From: Polytrichum commune
Taxonomy: Eukaryota; Streptophyta; Polytrichopsida; Polytrichales; Polytrichaceae
DNA length: 64,000 bases
Assembly: GCA_950295325.1 (NCBI GenBank)
Contig: OX485809.1
Span: forward strand, 994,001 to 1,058,000
Direction of reading: 5' to 3'
Positions 56,600 through 64,000 of this stretch are shown one piece after another (within the stretch, counting starts at the first letter, position 1; every line of letters starts with the position of its first letter). Both the position numbers and the translations under genes were made by a program. The notes under the pieces were generated by a model that was not told the origin of the DNA, did no database searches, and was given only the letters and a program-made list of their open reading frames with translations.

Positions 56600-58256
56600 G
56601 GCCACATTGTGGGCACTTCCAACTTTATAAACGATTTTTAGCCGTTGGATTGGATCGGGAATTGTCTCGTCTTAGTAGCAATTATAAGAGGCATCATGGT
56701 CTCAAACTCAAAAATAAGGAGCCAAAACTTCTCATCAGTTTAGGGGGTTGAATCTTGGAAACATACCAAGTTTTTCATGCACCTCAATGTTAGGAGAGAT
56801 ACTAGATACTCAACACTGCACCTCAAATTTTCTTTAAAATGAAAATTAGGTACCTAATGACAATCGTAGCCGCATCTTGTCAGTTTTCATCATTCCATCG
56901 TTGTGATTTGCCTCAATTCAATTTACTATGCGATGCTTGAAAGTGGACTGATAAGTGGTTAAAAGCACCAGGCAAAGAAAATGAAAATGTTGATTATCAT
57001 GTAGAGCTCTTATCGGGGATAGTTGGTTTAGAACCAAAGCGACATCTAGATTAGGGTTGGAAAGGCATTGAATGACATTATTGTAATTAGTTCACTAGCT
57101 AGGATGAATCATCAACTAACCTTTAAAGGGTCATGTTTTAAGCGCACTCCCTATGGTGGGTGTTGGGAGATTCAATCCGATTGATAGGAGACGCACATTT
57201 TTCAACGAGTTGGTGGACCAAGACCGTTCTTTCAAAGCCTTGGACTTCTTGGAGCAAGCCAAAGCTTTGTACCGTAGAACCCAAGATACATAACTTAACG
57301 TAGAGAAACTCCATATTCTTGTGTGAGGGCAAGACCCAAGCACCAAGACCATCTTTGTGACCTAGCCGACGGGAGGAAAAAATGGGGCACAAACAACAAT
57401 AACTCTCACTTGCAACTTTGGTCAAGTCACCCTCTCATGCACCACAAGCATGGGCTTTGATTTTCAACTCTAAAAGACGGAGGCTGGCAAGGTTGTGGGC
57501 CGCCCTCTACGGAATCGTTACCTTGGTGTGGGCCTTCAATGGACACCATTTCCCGATTTACCCACTTCGAGGAATTCTTTTAACCACATCAAGCACGCGA
57601 TTAGGTCGTGATGTTTAGCGCATCCAAATCGAGGCCATAGCCATTTCCCTACATAATCGTCGGAGCTCATATGGGCATATTCTCCATTAGATTCTTTTTT
57701 CTTTTCTTTTCTTTACTCTGACGATCTTAAGTACCAGTGTCTTTTTGGGCTTCATGGACACCGTTTGTGATTCTGATTAACCAACTTCTTGTAGTGACAT
57801 CAAACACACAGTTAGTACAAGATGATTAGCGAATCCAAATCAAGGCCATAGCCATTTCCTTCAGAATCTCCGGAGCTCATATGGATGTCATCTTATTCAT
57901 ATCATAGATTCTTTTTCATTTCTCAAAAGATCTCACCGTTGTCTCCTTTTTTTGGGCCTTCACGATGCCAAATCGCACCAAAATTAGTAAGGTGAGTTTT
58001 TTCCTTCTTCTCTTCAGTTAAAAAACTTGAAAAAAAAGATTAAAAAAGTCAACGAAGTAGAGTGGTTTGGTGGGTCATTGCCAACTACGTAGTAAATATC
58101 ACGTGCGCAACTTATGTTGTCGCTGACACATCAATCATGATAGTAACTCTTTTCTTGTGATTTGACTCCAAGTTTTGGAATTTTTTTTCCAATCCTATCA
58201 CCAACTTTAAATTTTGGATAAAACAAACTAAAACGTCAAATGGCATTCCTCATTCT
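56600..58256. other. No gene seen; ~211-bp direct duplication at 57540-57950
   Basis: Two neighbouring segments share GGCCATAGCCATTTCC and TCGGAGCTCATATGG-like wording about 211 bases apart, an old tandem duplication. The remaining open frames are short and unrecognised. Confidence 0.5.
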
Positions 58257-58730
58257 TCATTGTGCAATTGTGCATCCAACATGGAGATATGTGTGTAAAA
58301 CCCTTAATAAAGCCTCGGATCTTCTTACAACATAGGTGTACCTAACAATGTTGACTATTGAGCCTAAAATAGTTAACAAATCTTGAGCACGTAGTCCAAT
58401 CTCTTCTAAACACATGATGCCTTTTTGGTCAACACAAGTCCGTGCTTTGAGCCACATCTGACTACACACATCACGATCGTCACTCAAAATGTAGGTGTCC
58501 GATTAAGATAAGTGACCAAATTACTCCTTTTCCTATGTCCTCTTTACCTTGCCAACAAGGATGGTCTGTACGTTTCCAAGGTAGTTGGACATTGAGCCCG
58601 AAATGTCACAGACATGTCTTGACTTGGAGCTGGTGATTTGAACTTCGTTGCACGAGATATTTTCAAGCTTGAATGCGTCCACAGAAGTGCACATGACAGT
58701 AAGCAGTTGGGTGACGATGTCGATGTCCAT
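58257..58730 (-). CDS. Possible two-exon fragment of unknown family
   Basis: The frame from ATG 58730 reads into LGNVQTILVGK and meets a GTAAAG donor. A second frame, starting near 58490 after an AG, gives DDRDVCSQMWLKARTCVDQK and IVRYTYVVRRSEALLRVL. Both halves look protein-like, but I do not recognise the family and no start or end of a full gene is clear. It may be a captured or decayed fragment. Confidence 0.25.
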
Positions 58731-58739
58731 GGAACGTAA

Positions 58740-60440
58740 ACTTTAAAACGGATTAGGTAGGTAGACCGCAACATCGGGCCAACTTCCCTGAATATTCGTG
58801 TGCGTGGGCGCGCGATTGATGAATTTGATAAAACCTGGTTTCTTCAAGTTATAATCTGATGTGCACCGTACTTGAGCTTTCGGTTGCTTGGTCGATTAGG
58901 AGATTAGTGCTTTCTTTTTGGCTTCATTTACTCAGGAAGTGTACGTCTGTTTCTAGGTTTCGCATCAGGGGGTTCCGATGTTGATGTTACCACACATAAA
59001 AATATACCGAGAGCGTTGCAAGAAAGTCTGAGTTGTGGGGACTAATTGTCGCGTTGGTAAATATTGAGGGATACATGAGGAAATCGTCAGTCTGTGCGCA
59101 GGTGATGCGAATAGCCTAGTTTAGCTATGCACTGGTAACTCCTCTGTGAAGAAATTCTGCTCCTTTCGATCGACCGCAAAAATTCTCAAGTTTAATGTTG
59201 CGCAACATAGTCTTTGACCTGGACCTTGTGGTTCTAGGCAGAGACATCGATGAAGAAATCATCGTCGTCGTGGTGCGCAATATCATGTTTGGACTACACA
59301 CCAAACTTTGATCATCAGAGGTCTGACATGACGCTGCATCGAGTAATTGTATTGTGGGGCGTGGTTCATATTTTGACCTTGTGAGTTTTAGTCCCGTGCT
59401 GTTCAAAACAAAATTCTGCTGCTTTCGAGATTATCAAGTTTCTTGTTCGACCCTGGAGCTGAATGCAGGTAGGTATATATTCTTCAACATGTGATCTCAG
59501 AGGTTCTGCTGCTTCTGGTTAATTTCTTAGTTCCTACAGTAATTAGAATTCCAAATCATAGGTCCCTTGAATCATAGACTTGGCACAGAAATTGGGCGGT
59601 GGTCCGCTATCCGAATCCCAATCCCTAGAGACAGCAATTATAGCAGATTGAGCCAGTTTTTCTTTCACAATGTAGTCGAAAAATCAGACACACCTTTGTG
59701 TTGGAGTGTCCGCGCTACAACTCCATTAGAGATAACTTCCCTTCCCTATTTGAGAATGAATGAAGTATGCACTAGAGAGTCTCGTATTTCTTCCCATCGG
59801 ACTATCGAGTTCATATTAGCATAGACTGCAATCAACTGCTCTAGAGAAATAGCCTAGCCAACGCCATCTTCATGTACTCTTTAGTCCCATACAAGCCTTT
59901 TGGCTTCCCTGACTACGAAATCAATTTCACTTCATTCCATGTCAGATCAGCTGCATGTAGAGCGAGACGACGAGCTCGCTTGCTCCTAGCGGCTTCCCCA
60001 ACTCAATCAAATCAACACGTGATCCTTGACATGTGACGATTTCCATCGTTCCAAACCGTTCGTAACATTACTTAACTAACGAGTTGTGTTCAAATACCCT
60101 GACTTCAGATTAAGTTTGAAGCATTGAGATTCCAACATCTGGAGGCTTTATTCTCGAATCTAAAACGGGACCCATGAACACAGCTCATGAGCTGAGTGAT
60201 GTCATGTTGCTCGTGTTAATTCAAATCTTGTTCTTCTCCGGTCCGACAGGAGGAGGTGGAGTTTGACTCTATTTGGGGGATGGGCTGGGGACCCCCAATA
60301 GTCGCATCCTCTCAGGAATCTCCTAATAAATTTGTGGCGATCGGAATCCTCTCAGGATTGCCTGCAATATTCTACACTACCACAATCATAGTATAATATC
60401 ACGGTCTTCATGCCTGCTCATTTGGCTTCCTTCGTATAAC
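58740..60440. other. Stretch without a supported gene
   Basis: Short open frames exist (for example minus 59125-59406), but none shows a family motif. No repeat structure was noticed. Confidence 0.4.
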
Positions 60441-60445
60441 CGGCC

Positions 60446-61128
60446 GTGGCGACACTGTTTTGTCTAGTTAGGGGCGGTTTACACTATGGACCATGAAGTC
60501 GTCCCACGGCCGTCTAAGCGATGTGATTGGACGTTGAAGTCGTCCCGGGACGACTTGGGTTTACACAAAGGAAAAAATGGCAGAGTGACCACGGAGGTTG
60601 AGGTCCACAAAATATTATTTTTTAAGCCTACTCTATCCACTGCCATGGTCCAACGGGTTTTCCGTTGGGACAAGCAAAAGAGGTGGTCCGGGAAAAAGAG
60701 CAAGGGCCCATGTCAGAAAAATGCCGTTTTAAGCCTTTTTGGTGCATGGTCATTCTTCATGGTCCACATTCGGTTTACACCTAGTGAAGGGCCCATGAAC
60801 CATGAAAACTAATATTTTAGTAACTCGGACCATGGAAGTCGTCCCATGAAGTCGTCCCACGCAAAATAGGCCTCTTACGTGGGACGACTTCATGGTCCAT
60901 AGTGTAAACCGCCCCTTAGTGTGAGTTATCGTTTGGAGTTACACATTGCTATAATATTTTATCGAGAGTATCATTTTTTTACCCAAATAACATAAATAGT
61001 TAGTATGCACATCGTAGAATATGATGTAACTTAGTTGGTAAAAAAACGATACTCTCAGTATAATGGCATAGCAACATGCAACTTGAAATGGTAACTCACA
61101 CTAATTAGACAAAATAGTGTAGATGCCC
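60446..61128. mobile_element. MITE with ~80-bp inverted ends, split by a second MITE
   Basis: The left end (ACACTGTTTTGTCTAGTTA...GTGTGAGTTA..., running to a GAGAGTATC block) matches the complement of 61040-61125 (ACACTATTTTGTCTAATTAG, GTGTGAGTTA). The left arm is interrupted exactly at TTA by the Tourist-like element. Outer limits are approximate and I could not fix its own target duplication. Confidence 0.7.
60471..60915. mobile_element. Tourist-like MITE, 445 bp, perfect 38-bp inverted ends
   Basis: The ends begin GGGGCGGTTTACACTATGG and are identical in inverted orientation for about 38 bases. TTA lies on both sides (60468-60470 and 60916-60918), the PIF/Harbinger target type. The interior holds no gene but repeats the end-like phrase GAAGTCGTCCC several times. 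The perfect ends suggest a young insertion. Confidence 0.85.
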
Positions 61129-61890
61129 CTATCACTATTACTTGAAGTGAAAACAGAGGCAATTTTAATATAACATGTAGATTTTTTTTGAGGGGGGGAC
61201 AAATTGATTCTGGAAATAGAATCAAAGACCCCGAATGAGTGTAGAGAGACCCATTTAAGATGTATAAACCACAAAACCATGGACAGTTGTATTTTTACTA
61301 GACCTCTTTACCTTGGTAATAGTGGTGGGGGCCCGAATTAGTCTAGTTGACCAAAGCGGGACCAAAGCTCAGCTATGTAGCTGCGGATCGAAGGTACGTA
61401 GTGAAGGTTAGTATATGTTTCGTCAATCAGAAAGCGGCAAGAGCAACCGTAGGTGGCGAAATAGGAACTCGCAGAGTGTTGAGAATATCCCTTTCCCTCC
61501 TCTTGGAGTGATGGGTCGTTGACGAGACCTTGAAAAGTTGTACAAGATTCAACAGTCATCGGCCCGTCATCATAAGTTGCTTGACTTCAGTTAGGAATGG
61601 GCTTGTAATCTCGTGTCAGATGTGTGTCTCGGCCGGAGCGAACTGCAAGGAAGAGAAACTACGGCTAGATCGAGGATCATCCCTTCCCATGATAGAGTGG
61701 CCGAAAGATAGAGAGTGGTTCATTAGTTTGCTTGATTTGAATTGGAAACGGGGTCATTTAATCTTGTTTCAAAGGTAAAGTGAGTCTCGTGGTGTGGCTT
61801 AGAACTTGGGATCATGAGCAAAGGCTTCCTGCAGATTTGGACCCCAAGCATCGACACTAACTAGCTAGGGTCCAATACCAACATTGATAT
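61129..61890. other. Stretch without a recognisable gene
   Basis: Mixed-composition sequence with only short, overlapping open frames (minus 61338-61559, plus 61530-61778). No motif was recognised. Confidence 0.4.
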
Positions 61891-61892
61891 TA

Positions 61893-62426
61893 CTAATGTT
61901 TTAGTGGCCGTGTCCAATTTCTGGGGCTCGGACTGTACCAAAGTAATGTAATCCCAGCACCCTTATTCATTGCAGGGTGGGTGATCCATTCCAGGGATTC
62001 AAAATATATTAATTCGACGACGACGACGACGATTTTTTGGTATCCATGGAATTTCAGAAACCAGCGGGGCCTAATAATGTGAAAGGCGGGAAGACAACGA
62101 GGCCATGGACTCGATCCATAACACAAATATTTCGCGCTTTTCGGGACGGCTACGTGAAGGGGTGTGTCACGGCCAGCCATAACGCGAACGTGAGCCGAGC
62201 TGCCGTGGGCGCGGCAGGTTTCCGAGCTGTGGACGTGGACGATCAGGTTCTCAGCCGATCGAGTTCCCGGCATGTCGAGGACGTGATCTCTCAGGAATTT
62301 CTCGACCTCTCCGCAAAGTTTCTCCGGCAAGGGTCGTCCACAGATCAGAAAGGATTCATCCAGTCCGGTAGCATTAATACACCTCCCGGCCAATTACAAG
62401 GTACGGTGGTCACCTTAATCCTGTAA
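61893..62426. other. GC-richer island with opposing ORFs, coding strand undecided
   Basis: A minus frame of 166 codons (61893-62393) and a plus frame of 129 codons (62037-62426) overlap. The composition is distinctly richer in G and C than its surroundings, and both translations look protein-like in part. I cannot choose between them or name a family. A short GAC triplet repeat lies near 62018-62033. Confidence 0.3.
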
Positions 62427-62429
62427 CTC

Positions 62430-64000
62430 CTAACTTACTGCAATATCTCTACTCTCCCTTCCCTAGCCTTCACATCGTTGACATTGTGAGATTCTTGCTT
62501 TTGGAGTTTTTTGCCACTCTGAGAAATCCCGTCCGCAGCTACAGTCCAGTTTTACTCGGTTTGTCCTACCATGGAGCTGTCAATTTTCTTTCGAAACTGC
62601 TTTGTGTGGTAGCTTGAACAATACGTCGCTCTGGACAAGTTAAAACAAGCGATTGCTACAACCATCATGGCATGTCACCTTTTTTTCTCAAGCATGGCTC
62701 AGTTCAGGAGTTTTTTGAGGGCATGACATCAGAGATCCAAAATTAGGAGGCAAATCCACCATAATCTTGCATACCTCTGCCCCCGCTTGCTTCGCGCTTT
62801 TGGTGGATTTCCTCCTGATTTTGCACACGAGATGGCTACCAGAATAAATGGGTTGTTTAAGAAATATTTAGTATCAATGCCGTAGGACAATGAGGTTGGA
62901 ACCCAACGTCCATACCTAGGTAGAATTATCCTCTTATCGATATAATAGTAGGTTAATTATGACTCAGGTAAGGATATTTTCTTGTGATACCCATCAAGTA
63001 TCAATATTCGACCGATCTTACAATTTTGATCTTGGGTGGGTAACTTAGGAAATCTTTTCGACTACACTTATATTCATATTTGTGTATTTATACTACGCAT
63101 GAGTCATCACAAGGCTAACATCTTCGACGATATAAGTTAGCCTTGTGCATACTCTTGCTCAAATCAGAATGACTTCGTCCTGAATTTCATGTCTTCTTCT
63201 ACTGCATTGTGTATTGGGAGTAGGAGCGAAAACACCTGGACGACATTGGTCGCTAAGCTTGCTAATTAGAAAAAGATTATGTGAAGGCTTTGGGAGTTTC
63301 CTATACACCGTAATTCATGCCAAACCGTCATCTGTTTAAAGATCTACCACATAGTGCTGTGGAAATGGAACAAACATCCCACATTCAGTACATAAGGCGT
63401 TGGAGAAAGTAGGCCGTCATTCACCCGAAATTAGTCGCTAACATGCACAACACCAAGTCACAGTGCACAATTTGTGAGGGAAGTGGTACCACCCAACTCT
63501 GTATGTAGAAGGTGGATCCAATGCTGCCACATTTCTTTAATATCGCTGCGTTTCTGTCATATCATGGAGTTTCTTTGAGATGGAGAACGGCTCTTAAGTT
63601 TAAAGACACATACCCTGGGTAATCTTGCAACTTACCCACAAACTCTCCCACAGGGGCCCCTGAAGCTCGTCACCTCTGCCCAGTATCTAGGACGATTGTA
63701 GATGTGGGAGCTTTGGCAAGTGTACATCTACCAATATCCTAGATACTGGGGCAGAAATGAACAACTTTACAAAGGCCCCTGTGACATATGATGCATTACA
63801 GGTCCCTTAGGAATTGGTTTTTGTTGAGGACCATGAATGGGTGTACAATGACGATTTCGTTGGTGTTGTCAAATTCCTCATCTGTGGACTCCAAAGGTGA
63901 TGGTCCGGTGGTTCGATGGTGCCACAAGGTCCCAAGTTCAAACCCGCTTGTGAATTGGTGAAAGTCCAATGCGTCCTTTTCTTTTTTCTAGGGCTCTCAT
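62430..64000. other. Intergenic, with a long hairpin at 63650-63785
   Basis: No gene seen. The two arms 63650-63704 and 63724-63785 share, inverted, CTAGATACTGGG(G)CAGA, CATCTAC and AGG.GCCCCTGTG, giving an imperfect stem of about 55 bases. It may be a small MITE or a foldback transcript. Confidence 0.5.

Noticed and set aside
62037-62426. Plus-strand 129-codon frame as a definite gene
   Set aside because: An equally long minus frame overlaps it and neither has a recognised domain or clear splice sites.

Overview
The window reads as nuclear DNA of a land plant that is mostly transposons. The supporting signs are an interstitial array of plant-type telomere repeat (CCCTAAA units, 10768-10797), short GT-AG introns with GTAAGT-like donors, a PIF/Harbinger ORF1 of the Myb-like plant type, a Ty3/Gypsy-type gag with two CCHC knuckles, and several MITEs. 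The exact lineage (bryophyte, lycophyte, fern or seed plant) cannot be fixed by eye. I see no convincing host housekeeping gene.

Left part (1-20.8 kb). A two-exon gene fragment of unknown family lies at 16-1129. A decayed minus-strand gene (5170-7449) carries a coiled coil and a RING-like Cys/His domain. A GC-rich minisatellite (about 7866-9190) follows, then a small intact ORF (9661-10221), the telomere-like array, and a protein-kinase-like gene broken by a frameshift (13169-15084). A second GC-rich array (about 15375-16365) changes strand orientation in its middle. The first copy of an unusual gene family is at 16772-20599: an N-terminal ParB-like domain joined to a C-terminal N4/N6 DNA-methyltransferase-like domain. 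It is spread over seven exons and interrupted by nonsense codons.

Centre (26.4-42.8 kb). This is a three-part nest. The outer element (26381-42824) has Harbinger-type inverted ends (GAGCATCTCCACC), flanking TTA and a Myb-like ORF1. Inside it sits an 11.2-kb transposon (27083-38251) with an 8-bp direct repeat CTGGGCGA exactly at both ends, and subterminal arrays of a TGAGCRR heptamer. It encodes, divergently, an apparently intact ~1,167-aa transposase (RNase H-like core, SWIM zinc finger, SUMO-interacting motif) and a second ParB-methyltransferase-like gene, which is broken. An LTR-type insertion (39057-41895, TG...CA, 5-bp repeat CCATG) splits the Harbinger ORF1. Removing it on paper gives one reading frame of exactly 390 codons.

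Right part (42.8-64 kb). A degenerate gag without recognisable pol (46055-47474), a hAT-like MITE (48044-48453), a dispersed repeat arranged as an inverted pair (55670-56325), a Tourist-like MITE nested in another MITE (60446-61128), and long stretches where I see no gene.

The most interesting candidate system is a plant DNA transposon that carries, beside its own transposase, a protein with the ParB-plus-DNA-methyltransferase layout otherwise familiar from phages and bacteria. A second copy of the cargo gene, with the same kind of 3' transposon end, lies 15 kb away. In every protein gene checked, the nonsense codons can be explained by C-to-T changes on one strand or the other, as expected for methylated, silenced repeats.
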